Below are positions 18,270 to 26,279 of a stretch of 42,464 nt of DNA, piece by piece (within the stretch, counting starts at the first letter, position 1; every line of letters starts with the position of its first letter). The notes beneath the pieces are model-generated. The model saw nothing but the letters and a program-made list of their open reading frames with translations. It made no database searches and had not been told where the DNA came from. The translations under genes and the position numbers were made by a program. Origin of the DNA: Vibrio sp. 10N.286.49.B3 (GTDB lineage Bacteria > Pseudomonadota > Gammaproteobacteria > Enterobacterales > Vibrionaceae). The stretch spans positions 1 through 42,464 of the forward strand of contig NZ_MCUV01000075.1 in assembly GCF_002873395.1 (NCBI RefSeq). Reading direction: 5' to 3'.

Positions 18270-19097
18270 TTACTGACTGTCGTGTTGCCAAGGGATCGCA
18301 TAACGAATTAACTTGTCAGCGATAAAATAGAGGCTGATAGAGAGAGCGGCAAGAATAAATAGAGCGGCAAACATCTCATCAATCATCATGCGTGCATTGG
18401 TTTGTAGCATTAAATAGCCAAGTCCTTCACTTGAGCCTACCCATTCACCAACCACGGCACCAATAGGCGCAACCACCACAGCAACACGTATACCTGAAGC
18501 GAGGGCTGGTAGTGCCGCAGGGAGGCGAACATCACGTAGCATTTGCCATTTATTCGCCCCCATTGTCTTGGCTAGATCAACATACCCCGCTGGTGTATTA
18601 CGTAGACCGTCGTAGCAGCAAGTGGTCACAGGGAAGAAGATAATCAGTGCCGCCATGACCACTTTTGAAGTGATGCCATAGCCTAACCAAAGCATTAAAA
18701 TAGGCGCAATGGCAAAGACAGGGATCGCTTGGCTAGCAATAAGGATAGGTAGCAGCCAGCGTCGTAATGGTTCAAAGAGCAGCATTTGCAAGGCAAACAT
18801 CAAACCCATTGATAGACCGAGTAGTAAGCCTAAAATGATCTCTTGTCCCGTTACCCAAGAGTGCGCCAGTAACACATCATGACGTAGGATCAACTTGTTT
18901 AAAACAGCACCAGGCGTCGGCAAAATAAACGGCGGCAGCTCGAATATCACGACAATAGTTTGCCAAAGACCTAAAATGATCGCGGCACTGACAAGGATAC
19001 GAAATAATGACTGCATCCCTTGCTTTAACCCAGATGTTGCCTGCACCGGTTGCGCCATCGTTGCTATTGGTGGTGTGGTCGTTTCAGAGTTATTCAT
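18270..19097 (-). CDS. thiX: thiamin-pyrimidine ABC transporter, permease
   Basis: A 275-residue inner-membrane permease of the SsuC/TauC-like type with about six membrane segments. The cytoplasmic EAA loop is visible as DLAKTMGANKWQMLRDVRLP, followed by ALPALASGIRVAVVVAPIGA. It should pair with ThiZ on the inside and ThiY in the periplasm. Its start overlaps the thiZ stop by eight bases, so the two are translationally coupled. thiY follows after 89 bases. The assignment to pyrimidine rather than sulfonate or taurine import rests on the operon, not on the permease sequence itself. Confidence 0.88.
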   Translation of the reverse strand: MNNSETTTPPIATMAQPVQATSGLKQGMQSLFRILVSAAIILGLWQTIVVIFELPPFILPTPGAVLNKLILRHDVLLAHSWVTGQEIILGLLLGLSMGLMFALQMLLFEPLRRWLLPILIASQAIPVFAIAPILMLWLGYGITSKVVMAALIIFFPVTTCCYDGLRNTPAGYVDLAKTMGANKWQMLRDVRLPAALPALASGIRVAVVVAPIGAVVGEWVGSSEGLGYLMLQTNARMMIDEMFAALFILAALSISLYFIADKLIRYAIPWQHDSQ

Positions 19098-19860
19098 AAT
19101 CCGCTTCCAGTGTGGTTAAGATCTTCTGTTGAAGATCTGCCAATTCGGCATCGATAGTACGTGGAATTGAAGAACTTGGCACAGGTAAAGCTACCGCATT
19201 GGCAGGCTTTCCTTGCATGATATAAATCTGCTGGCTTAAACGTAATGCTTCTTGTGGATCGTGAGTGATCAAAAGCACTGTTTTATTCACCAAGACTTTA
19301 GCCGCTAAGTTTTGCAGGCGATGACGAGTTACCGCATCGAGCGCAGAGAAAGGTTCATCCATTAATACAATGGGTTGATCTTGCATTAAGGTCCTTGCCA
19401 GTGCGACTCGTTGACGCATGCCGCCAGAAAGTTGATGAGGAAAGCTAAGAGCCTGATCTTTTAAGCCAACAAGATCGAGCAGCTGTAAGGCATTTTCCTG
19501 ATGATCTGTATTCCCTTTGCCCGCTTTAAAGTTGAGGCTAAAGCAAACATTATCGATAATATTGAGCCAAGGCATTAATAGATCTTGCTGCGCCATATAA
19601 GCAATTCGATCACGGATAGAGCCATTATCGCTGCTTGTGAGTGATCCTTGCCAAGTCACTTGCTCATCAAGTAAACCCGCTAAGTAACGCAGCAATGATG
19701 TTTTACCACAGCCACTCTTACCTAAAATTGCGGTCCATTGACCAGCAGGAAAGTGCATATTGATATTTGATAATGTACAAGCATTGCTGTCATTGTATTG
19801 CAGCGATGCTTGTTTAATATCAATCCCAATCAAGGCTTTTGATAAGGTTGTATTCGTCAT
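19090..19860 (-). CDS. thiZ: thiamin-pyrimidine ABC transporter, ATPase
   Basis: A 256-residue ABC ATPase that powers ThiX. Walker A is GKSGCGKTS at about 48-56, the signature is LSGGMRQR, Walker B reads IVLMDEPFSALD, and the H-loop histidine is in LLITHDPQEAL. It starts five bases after the thiD stop and overlaps thiX. Sequence alone resembles nitrate/sulfonate/taurine-type ATPases; the riboswitch and the thi neighbours decide the call. Confidence 0.88.
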   Translation of the reverse strand: MTNTTLSKALIGIDIKQASLQYNDSNACTLSNINMHFPAGQWTAILGKSGCGKTSLLRYLAGLLDEQVTWQGSLTSSDNGSIRDRIAYMAQQDLLMPWLNIIDNVCFSLNFKAGKGNTDHQENALQLLDLVGLKDQALSFPHQLSGGMRQRVALARTLMQDQPIVLMDEPFSALDAVTRHRLQNLAAKVLVNKTVLLITHDPQEALRLSQQIYIMQGKPANAVALPVPSSSIPRTIDAELADLQQKILTTLEADYE

Positions 19861-19865
19861 ATCGA

Positions 19866-20714
19866 TTAACTTTTCGCTGATTGAGTCGCATAGAAGTGGT
19901 GAACAGGGCCATGACCAGAACCGATATTGAGTTCATCGGCATGAGCGATGGCCTCTGAGATATAGGTTTTCCCTTTCACGACAGCATCGAATAAGTCATT
20001 GCCTTGCGCTAAGAATGAAGCGATAGCCGATGAAAGAGTACAGCCAGTACCATGGGTGTTATTGGTGTGCACACGTTTTACCGATAAGCGCTCTACGCTA
20101 TCAGCCAAAATAAGCAAATCTGTACTGTTTTCATCTTGCTCTAAATGTCCGCCTTTTAATAACACAGACTGTGCACCTAACTCTCTAAGTTCACTGATCA
20201 TTGCTTCCATATCCGCCTCACTTTCTGGTAATGGACGCTGAGTTAATGCTGCCGCTTCTGGTAAGTTTGGCGTGATGATATCGGCTAAAGGCAGTAGATG
20301 GTTTTTGAGGCTTTGAATAGCATTAGACTTAAGCAATAAGTCACCACTGGTTGCGACCATAACAGGGTCAATAACAAGGTGCTTTGGCTTATATTGGCGA
20401 ATTTTATTGGCAACCGCGGCAATGATGTTGGTATCACTGAGCATACCGATTTTAACCGCAACCACATTCAGATCGGTAAATACCGCATCAAGTTGTTGCT
20501 CAACAAACTCAGGTGAAATAGATAAAATACCGCTGACGCCTTGAGTATTTTGTGCCGTTAACGCAGTAATCACAGAGCATGCATAGCCACCGGTAGCTGA
20601 GATCGCTTTGATATCGGCTTGAATACCTGCACCGCCGCCACTGTCAGAGCCAGCAATGGTCAGGACAATAGGAGTTGTAATGTGATGAGATGTCGCAGGT
20701 GTTTGAGTTGTCAT
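19866..20714 (-). CDS. thiD: hydroxymethylpyrimidine/phosphomethylpyrimidine kinase
   Basis: Phosphorylates hydroxymethylpyrimidine twice to make the pyrimidine half of thiamin. Ribokinase-fold motifs are TIAGSDSGGGAGIQADIKAI near the N-terminus and THGTGCTLSSAIASFLAQG near the C-terminus, which contains the GTGC anion hole. The start is placed at the ATG at 20714, preceded by AAGGGA five bases upstream; an earlier ATG at 20765 would add 17 residues (MRILVSLLFLCVSKGIN) that encode the ribosome site itself. The product has 282 residues. It is the first gene of the salvage operon and lies about 85 bases downstream of the TPP riboswitch. Confidence 0.94.
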   Translation of the reverse strand: MTTQTPATSHHITTPIVLTIAGSDSGGGAGIQADIKAISATGGYACSVITALTAQNTQGVSGILSISPEFVEQQLDAVFTDLNVVAVKIGMLSDTNIIAAVANKIRQYKPKHLVIDPVMVATSGDLLLKSNAIQSLKNHLLPLADIITPNLPEAAALTQRPLPESEADMEAMISELRELGAQSVLLKGGHLEQDENSTDLLILADSVERLSVKRVHTNNTHGTGCTLSSAIASFLAQGNDLFDAVVKGKTYISEAIAHADELNIGSGHGPVHHFYATQSAKS

Positions 20715-20799
20715 ATTTATCCCTTTACTAACGCATAGGAACAAAAGCGACACTAGAATACGCACTAAATAAATAGCGTAAAATGGGTATAGTGAGGCG

Positions 20800-20886
20800 A
20801 CTAGTTCCCTACGTCAGTGTTAACTGAATCAGGTTCAACGGGTTCACAATATCTGTGATCTCAGCACTAGGCTCCCCGACTAATTG
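20800..20886 (-). promoter_or_regulatory. TPP riboswitch (THI element)
   Basis: Read on the minus strand, the conserved THI-box elements appear in order: GGGGAGCC, GCTGAGA, CCCGTTGAACCTGAT, and ACGTAGGGAA. A closing P1 stem is formed by TTAGT just before the first element and ACTAG just after the last. It lies in the 5' leader of thiD. No clear terminator hairpin was found between it and the start codon, so control is more likely through access to the AAGGGA ribosome site, which is inference. Confidence 0.96.
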
Positions 20887-20962
20887 GCTCAATACTACCA
20901 CTAAATCTTTATTCAATAGTAAGTTATTTTGTTAATAAACGAGACATTGAGCAAATAAATAG

Positions 20963-20978
20963 ATTGAATTGATTCAAT
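20963..20978 (-). terminator. small hairpin just after arfB
   Basis: ATTGAA at 20963-20968 pairs with TTCAAT at 20973-20978 around TTGA, seven bases past the arfB stop. The stem is short and AT-rich and has no clear T run, so it is a weak candidate terminator. Confidence 0.3.
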
Positions 20979-20984
20979 AGATAT

Positions 20985-21395
20985 TTATACAACACGACCA
21001 CGTAACGATTTGGTCGCGCCACGTTGGGTCTTTTTATCCATGCGTTTTCGTTTTGCTGAGCGACTTGGTTTAGTTGCTCGACGTGCTTTCTCAACTTTGG
21101 TCGCAGATAAAATGAGTTCTTTTAAGCGCAGTAAGGCATCTTCACGATTTTGCTCTTGAGTGCGGTATTGCTGAGCTTTAATAACAATAATGCCTTCTTT
21201 TGTGATGCGATGATCATTGAGTTTGAGTAGTCGCTCTTTATAAAAATCAGGCAGGGTAGAATGCGTGATATCAAAACGTAAATGGATAGCACTAGACACT
21301 TTATTGACATTTTGACCACCTGCTCCTTGAGCTCGAATGGCTGTGAGTTGGATTTCCCAGCTTTGCAAGGAGACGGAATTAGAAATGTCGAGCAT
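20985..21395 (-). CDS. arfB: peptidyl-tRNA hydrolase for ribosome rescue
   Basis: Releases nascent peptides from ribosomes stalled on truncated mRNA. The start at the ATG at 21395 gives 136 residues beginning MLDISNSVSLQSWEIQLTAI, which aligns with E. coli ArfB (YaeJ); a longer reading would begin at a TTG at 21425. The catalytic GGQ is in AQGAGGQNVNK, around residues 25-27, and is followed by SSAIHLRFDI, typical of ArfB rather than of full release factors. The basic C-terminal tail (KARRATKPSRSAKRKRMDKK) is the part known to enter the empty mRNA channel. No strong ribosome site is seen. It stands alone between hutD and thiD. Confidence 0.93.
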   Translation of the reverse strand: MLDISNSVSLQSWEIQLTAIRAQGAGGQNVNKVSSAIHLRFDITHSTLPDFYKERLLKLNDHRITKEGIIVIKAQQYRTQEQNREDALLRLKELILSATKVEKARRATKPSRSAKRKRMDKKTQRGATKSLRGRVV

Positions 21396-21492
21396 AGAAA
21401 AGGTATCGCTGTAGTAATAAAACAATTAGCGGGATTATATCATTGATGCGATTTGATTGATGACCATTTTATTATTGTGACTTTATCTAGCC

Positions 21493-21533
21493 ATAATGCA
21501 GGTGCTGCGCAGCTACCACCGCACCCACATTAT
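21493..21533. repeat. imperfect inverted repeat between hutD and arfB
   Basis: ATAATGCAGGTGC at 21493-21505 and GCACCCACATTAT at 21521-21533 pair at 11 of 13 positions around a 15-base loop. It lies 57 bases past the hutD stop and may end the haem transport operon, but no T run follows on the minus strand. Confidence 0.4.
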
Positions 21534-21589
21534 CTGGTTTTCATAAGTAATGGTTAGATGAGTTAAAGCATTAGAACTAGCAGGGGAGA

Positions 21590-22369
21590 CTAGCTGACCA
21601 CCATGGGAAAATCTTTGCTTGGATGAGGGATCACTTGCGCTTGCCAATCATAAACCGAGCTAATCAGTTCCGGTGTTAAGACCTCCCAAGGCGTGCCATC
21701 AGCAATGATATTCCCTTGATTAAGCATCACTAAGCGATCGGCATATTGGGCTGCAAGGTTTAAGTCGTGCAAAACAATAATGACGCTAGCCCCTTCCTCA
21801 GCACGCTTTTTAGCGAGAGCTAATGTTTTATGTTGATGAGAAAGATCCAGCGCTGAAGTAGGTTCATCAAGCAGTAAAATACATTGCTGACCACATTGAG
21901 CTAATTGAGTCATCACTCTGGCTAAATGTACACGCTGTTTCTCACCACCCGATAGGCTAGGGTAGCGGCGCAAAGTAAGATGACTGACATCGGTCAACGC
22001 CATATTCTCGCGAGCAACCTCTTCTAAGTTTGCCTTATTGATGCTTAATGGTATTCCCCCTAATTCCACCACCTCTCGCACTTTGAAGTTAAAGCTTAGG
22101 CTACTTGATTGGGGCAGTACGCCGAGATGACGAGCCAGCACTTCAGGCGCCCACTCACTAGCCGGTCTTTGATAATAGAAGACTTTTCCTTGTGGTGATT
22201 TCCACTCCTGAGTGATAATTTTTAATAGGCTACTTTTGCCTGTCCCATTTGGACCGAGCAATGCGGTTAATTGACCAGAGTTAAAATGGGTCGACACGTT
22301 ATTTAATATGGTCTTATCACCTAAGGTTAAGCTAATGTTTTCTAAGGTGATAGCAGGATGACAAGTCAC
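21590..22369 (-). CDS. hutD: haem ABC transporter, ATPase
   Basis: The ATPase (HmuV type) that drives haem import across the inner membrane. It has 259 residues with Walker A GPNGTGKSS near 38-46, signature LSGGEKQRVHLARV, Walker B LLLDEPTSALD, and the H-loop in VIIVLHDLNLAAQYADRL. The start is GTG at 22369, supported by AAGGA eight bases upstream inside hutC; its first base is the last base of the hutC stop, so translation is coupled. It is the last gene of the tonB-exbB-exbD-hutBCD operon. Confidence 0.95.
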   Translation of the reverse strand: MTCHPAITLENISLTLGDKTILNNVSTHFNSGQLTALLGPNGTGKSSLLKIITQEWKSPQGKVFYYQRPASEWAPEVLARHLGVLPQSSSLSFNFKVREVVELGGIPLSINKANLEEVARENMALTDVSHLTLRRYPSLSGGEKQRVHLARVMTQLAQCGQQCILLLDEPTSALDLSHQHKTLALAKKRAEEGASVIIVLHDLNLAAQYADRLVMLNQGNIIADGTPWEVLTPELISSVYDWQAQVIPHPSKDFPMVVS

Positions 22370-23424
22370 TATAGTTGTCCTTTTTGTTTAATCAATAACC
22401 ACATAAAGAAAGGAGCGCCGATTAAAGCAGTAATAATACCAACGGGCATATCAAGTGGTGCAACAATGGTCCGCGCTATCATATCGGCAATCAGTAGCAG
22501 TAATGCGCCAATGAGCATGGATAAGGGGATTAAGCGCTGGTGGTTTGGACCAATCAGCATACGACCAATATGTGGAACGATTAAGCCAACAAAGCCAATC
22601 ATGCCTGCCAGTGAGACCGTGACCCCAACACCAGCCGCGGTCAGTAGGATCAAGCGGCGTTTTAAAGATTGCACACGAATGCCCATATGTTTTGCTTCAG
22701 ATTCACCCAGTAACAATGCATTAAGACGATCGGCATCTCGATAAAATAACCCACCTAATACAATCAAAGTCACCAACGAAAGCATGATCCCTTGCCATGT
22801 TGCGCCTGCCAGTGATCCCATTGTCCATAAGGAAAGATCACGCAGCGCTTGATCATCGGCGTAGTAATTCATCAGACCTAAACCAGCACCGGCTAATGCA
22901 CCAATGGCAACGCCAGCAAGCAACATCATAGTAACGGAGGTACCCTGTGCGCTCGTGCCTAACTTATAAACAATGATGGTGGTTAACGCTCCGCCTAAAA
23001 AAGAGAAAACAGGCACCGTACCCAACAGCAGTAACTGAGGGTAGCTTTGAGAAAGTGAACCAAATAAGACAATGGCAATCGCAGCTCCTAATGATGCCCC
23101 TGAAGAAACGCCAATAATGCCCGGATCAGCTAATGAATTACGAAATAACCCTTGCATCACCGTGCCACATAACGCCAGGATCGCACCAACGGTTATCGCG
23201 AGCAGGGTGCGTGGTAAACGGATTTGCTGAATAACGAGCGCAATATGATCAGGAATAGCAACTTGCTGTAATGATTTAGGCAAAAGCGCGTTAATACTCT
23301 GAGTGAGATCGATATCCATGGGGCCCATTGAAATAGACGCGACAGTAGCAGCATAAAGACAGGCAAAACCGATAAGCGCTAAGTATTTATTGGATAATTG
23401 GCCGGAACGAGAATAAGTGGTCAT
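22369..23424 (-). CDS. hutC: haem ABC transporter, permease
   Basis: A 351-residue FecCD/BtuC-type permease with about ten membrane segments. Family signatures are LPRTLLAITVGAILALCGTV, FRNSLADPGIIGVSSGASLG and MIGFVGLIVPHIGRMLIGPN. It forms the inner-membrane pore for haem with HutD as ATPase and HutB as periplasmic donor. It lies seven bases after hutB, and its stop overlaps the hutD start by one base. Confidence 0.95.
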   Translation of the reverse strand: MTTYSRSGQLSNKYLALIGFACLYAATVASISMGPMDIDLTQSINALLPKSLQQVAIPDHIALVIQQIRLPRTLLAITVGAILALCGTVMQGLFRNSLADPGIIGVSSGASLGAAIAIVLFGSLSQSYPQLLLLGTVPVFSFLGGALTTIIVYKLGTSAQGTSVTMMLLAGVAIGALAGAGLGLMNYYADDQALRDLSLWTMGSLAGATWQGIMLSLVTLIVLGGLFYRDADRLNALLLGESEAKHMGIRVQSLKRRLILLTAAGVGVTVSLAGMIGFVGLIVPHIGRMLIGPNHQRLIPLSMLIGALLLLIADMIARTIVAPLDMPVGIITALIGAPFFMWLLIKQKGQL

Positions 23425-23431
23425 AAAAAAT

Positions 23432-24331
23432 TTAATCCAAGGCGTGTAAGCGAATTTGCTGATTGAGTGATTGTGATAACTGTAAGCTTTCTAGACCAAA
23501 GCCACCGATAATGGCACTGCTAGGGACGGGTACAATCGTAGCGGTTTGCCCGGCTGGTGTAGCGGCAAGTAACGGGAAAGCGGCAATGATGGCTTCAGCG
23601 CTGCCAAATTGATCCCATACACGTTGACTAACCAATAAATAATCAGGCTGCATGGTGATAATCGCTTCATAAGAAATAGGCTTAAAAGAGCGCATTGATT
23701 GAGCCGCTGGGTTCGTGCCTCCAGCAAGAGTAATGATTTTATCGATGGATGTCTCAGAGCCAGCAACGGTTGCAGGGCGTTCTTTATTCAGCATTAAAAA
23801 CAGCATACTAGGGTGATTTTTAGGGGCGTCATTGGCCAACTGCTGCAGCTCTTTTTGTACTTGCAGTTTGATCGCTTCTGCTTTGTCTTGCGCACCAGTC
23901 AGCGAGGCAATCCTATCAATACGCTGATCTAAATCATCCATGTTATCTCCAGAAGAGACATTAATGATATTGACCTGACTGGCTTTAAGTAAATCAAGCG
24001 TATTATTGGGGCCCATTTCATTTGAGCCAATAAGGTGAGAAGGGTTTAGCGCCATTAAACCTTCAGCAGACAACTGACGATGATAGCCCACTTGAGGCAA
24101 TCCGCTCTCTTGAACGAAATGACGACTAGTGACATCCACTGCGACTAATTGGTCTTCCACCCCCAAAGCATAAAATATTTCAGTGACACTCGAACCGACA
24201 CTAATAATACGCAGAGGTTGGTTGTCTTCACTATTATTTACACCAGCAAAACTGAACGTGGCAATAAATAAGCTCGTCAATAAAGACAGGTTAGCTACAT
24301 GACGATTACATTGAGTAGTAAGTAAGTTCAT
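23432..24331 (-). CDS. hutB: periplasmic haem-binding protein
   Basis: A 299-residue HmuT/BtuF-like binding protein with a signal peptide at about residues 1-29 (LSLLTSLFIATFSFA). The family opening IISVGSSVTEIFYALG and the haem-binding region DVTSRHFVQ..PQVGYHRQLSAEGLMALNPS follow. A tyrosine in VGYHRQ is the expected haem-iron ligand by comparison with HmuT/ShuT. Its start shares one base with the exbD stop (TAATG), showing tight coupling between the energy-transducing genes and the transporter. Confidence 0.93.
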   Translation of the reverse strand: MNLLTTQCNRHVANLSLLTSLFIATFSFAGVNNSEDNQPLRIISVGSSVTEIFYALGVEDQLVAVDVTSRHFVQESGLPQVGYHRQLSAEGLMALNPSHLIGSNEMGPNNTLDLLKASQVNIINVSSGDNMDDLDQRIDRIASLTGAQDKAEAIKLQVQKELQQLANDAPKNHPSMLFLMLNKERPATVAGSETSIDKIITLAGGTNPAAQSMRSFKPISYEAIITMQPDYLLVSQRVWDQFGSAEAIIAAFPLLAATPAGQTATIVPVPSSAIIGGFGLESLQLSQSLNQQIRLHALD

Positions 24332-24750
24332 TATATTTTCTCTTCCATGATGATGCTGGTGGCATTAATATTATTTTTTTGCATAAAAGCAAATAATTGG
24401 AGCATACGCTCAACGGGTACTTGTTTATCTGAATTAATCATAATCGGTTGTTTAGGTGAACTTTCAATCATCGCTATCAATGACTGACTGAATTGCTCCC
24501 AAGTATCAAACGTCGTGTCATTAATAGCCCATACGGGGTCACTAACTAATAAATTAATGGTTAATGACGGGCTATCCGTGGAACTTAAGACTGAACTTTC
24601 TTCTGTTGTCGGTAAATCAACCGTCATTGATTGGATGCTAATATTGGCCGTTAATAGCAGAAACACCATCACAATAAAAATGATATCTAATAACGGAGTT
24701 AGATCCGGTCTAAAGTCTGACTCTTGCGATTTAGATTGCGATTGGATCAT
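24331..24750 (-). CDS. exbD: TonB-system energy transducer ExbD
   Basis: A 139-residue inner-membrane protein with one N-terminal membrane segment preceded by FRPDLTPLLDIIFIVMVFLL, which carries the essential membrane aspartate of ExbD (LLD). The periplasmic domain follows, ending with MINSDKQVPVERMLQLFAFM. It works with ExbB to use the proton gradient to energise TonB. The gene overlaps exbB by 20 bases and hutB by one. Confidence 0.93.
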   Translation of the reverse strand: MIQSQSKSQESDFRPDLTPLLDIIFIVMVFLLLTANISIQSMTVDLPTTEESSVLSSTDSPSLTINLLVSDPVWAINDTTFDTWEQFSQSLIAMIESSPKQPIMINSDKQVPVERMLQLFAFMQKNNINATSIIMEEKI

Positions 24751-25384
24751 GACTTTCCCCTTCTAAACCAACTCCTTCAAGGTATAAGTTACAATGGTTT
24801 AGAGCGTGTTCAATGTTTGCCAGAATATTATCAACCCATAAAGTGAAGAGTTGAGCACTGGTAATAGCAGGTAGGGCGATAAGCAGTCCTGCAGCCGTTG
24901 TAGACATCGCTAAGCCTAAACCATCGGCTAATAATGCTGGCTCAATAGAACCTTGAGTTGTCGCCAAATCTTTAAACATATCAATAAGCCCTAACACAGT
25001 ACCGAGTAAGCCAATCAATGGACTAATAATGCCAATGATGGTTAATAAACGAATACCAGCAAGGTAAGTACGACGCTTTTTTTGCAGCCAAATATTAACG
25101 GTCTCTTCTCTTAATGATTTCTCAAAATGAGCGTGGCGTAATAGCATGCCTGCACCTTGTTCAAAGGTACTTTTTTTCATTAATAACTGAGAGGATAATG
25201 CTGAAAACTCACTCGGGCTTTTTTGTTGATAAAGCTGCTTAATAAAATCTTTTCTTCTTGAGCGAGAATGTAGGGTTAAAAAAACAATACGCTCACTAAT
25301 AATAACAAGGGTTAATAAAGAGAGAACAGTGAGTGGCCAGGTCATTAAGCCTAACTGCGCATGAATTGAAGTAAAAAATAACAT
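24731..25384 (-). CDS. exbB: TonB-system proton-channel protein ExbB
   Basis: A 217-residue MotA/TolQ/ExbB-family protein with three membrane segments. The conserved channel region reads RLLTIIGIISPLIGLLGTVLGLI, followed by EPALLADGLGLAMSTTAAGLLIALP. At this size it is the compact ExbB1 type rather than a longer ExbB/TolR-associated variant. It starts three bases after the tonB stop and overlaps exbD. Confidence 0.94.
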   Translation of the reverse strand: MLFFTSIHAQLGLMTWPLTVLSLLTLVIISERIVFLTLHSRSRRKDFIKQLYQQKSPSEFSALSSQLLMKKSTFEQGAGMLLRHAHFEKSLREETVNIWLQKKRRTYLAGIRLLTIIGIISPLIGLLGTVLGLIDMFKDLATTQGSIEPALLADGLGLAMSTTAAGLLIALPAITSAQLFTLWVDNILANIEHALNHCNLYLEGVGLEGESHDPIAI

Positions 25385-25387
25385 GTA

Positions 25388-26122
25388 TTAATCCAATTTA
25401 AAGGTGACGGGTATTTGTACACGGTGAGCAATAGGTTGCCCAGACTCTTGGTACTGCTCAAATTTCCATTTCGAAATCGTTTTTAGCGCTGTGCTATCGA
25501 GAAGATCAAAACCGGAAGAATTCACGATATGTTGTTTAATCTGTTTGCCTGATTGGTCTAACCATACTTCAATTAAAATATCTCCTTGCCAGTTGCGACG
25601 TTTCGCTAAACGAGGGTAATTAATTGGTGTTGGTTTGGTTTTAAAACTTGGCTTTGAGACCATTTTAGGCATAGCGCTACTGGTATGACTCGGTTCCTTT
25701 TTTGTTTCCAACAGTTGTTCTTTTGTTATCTGCGCTGTTTCAATCGGCTGAACTTTTTCTTCAATTTTAGGCTCTGGCTTTTTTTCAACTGGCTTTGGCG
25801 TTTTTTTCTTAACAGGTAGTGCTTTTTTTACCGGTTCAGGCTTTTTTATTGATTTAGGCTTAGATACTGGCGGCTTTTCTTGCTGTACTTCAGGCGTTGG
25901 CTCCGGCTTTTTTTCCACCTTTTGAGGGGCTTTTTTAGGCTTTTCCTCTACTGGTGCTGTTGCCGCAGGTGGTGGTGTCGGTGCAACAAATTGCAAGCTT
26001 ACCGTTGTACCATTATCGTTTGAGTCCATAGATAGCTCTATAGGTTCATCACTTGAAGAAAATGCAATGCCATGAATAACAAAAGAAAAAACAATACAGA
26101 GCGCATATCTTTTTACATTCAT
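25388..26122 (-). CDS. tonB: TonB energy-transducing protein
   Basis: Spans the periplasm to deliver energy to outer-membrane receptors such as HutA. It has 244 residues. The N-terminal membrane segment carries the SxxxH motif at S13 and H17. A long Pro/Lys/Glu-rich spacer occupies about residues 50-130 (many KKPEP-type units). The C-terminal domain contains YPRLAKRRNWQGDILIEVWL and WKFEQYQESGQP. It is first in a six-gene operon; its promoter overlaps a Fur-like palindrome. Confidence 0.95.
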   Translation of the reverse strand: MNVKRYALCIVFSFVIHGIAFSSSDEPIELSMDSNDNGTTVSLQFVAPTPPPAATAPVEEKPKKAPQKVEKKPEPTPEVQQEKPPVSKPKSIKKPEPVKKALPVKKKTPKPVEKKPEPKIEEKVQPIETAQITKEQLLETKKEPSHTSSAMPKMVSKPSFKTKPTPINYPRLAKRRNWQGDILIEVWLDQSGKQIKQHIVNSSGFDLLDSTALKTISKWKFEQYQESGQPIAHRVQIPVTFKLD

Positions 26123-26160
26123 CTCAGTTCCTGATGAGAAGGGGTTAGCCGATAAGGTGA

Positions 26161-26228
26161 ATTATCCACTCAAATGCAAATGAGATCAATTATTATTTGC
26201 GTTTGCATTTCGGTTGTGTAGTATAAAT
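26161..26228. promoter_or_regulatory. divergent tonB / hutW promoters with Fur-like operator
   Basis: For tonB (minus strand), TTGATC (26184-26189) and GATAAT (26161-26166) form a promoter with a 17-base spacer. For hutW (plus), TATAAA lies at 26222-26227 with an uncertain -35 near 26197-26208. Nested palindromes cover both: AAATGCAAA 26172-26180 with TTTGCATTT 26202-26210, and GCAAAT 26176-26181 with ATTTGC 26195-26200. The centre, TGAGATCAATTATTA at 26181-26195, matches 11 of 14 defined positions of the 7-1-7 Fur motif. Iron-dependent repression of both operons is expected. Confidence 0.7.
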
Positions 26229-26279
26229 AGCATCTCGAGTGAAAACTCATTACTTAAAATGCTGATGTAGAAATAAATC

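Noticed and set aside
20715..20765. A longer N-terminus for ThiD
   Set aside because: The extension would translate the leader that includes the AAGGGA ribosome site; the ATG at 20714 gives the normal family start.
22358..22744. A 128-codon plus-strand frame
   Set aside because: Antisense to hutC; its composition simply reflects the opposite strand of a membrane protein gene.
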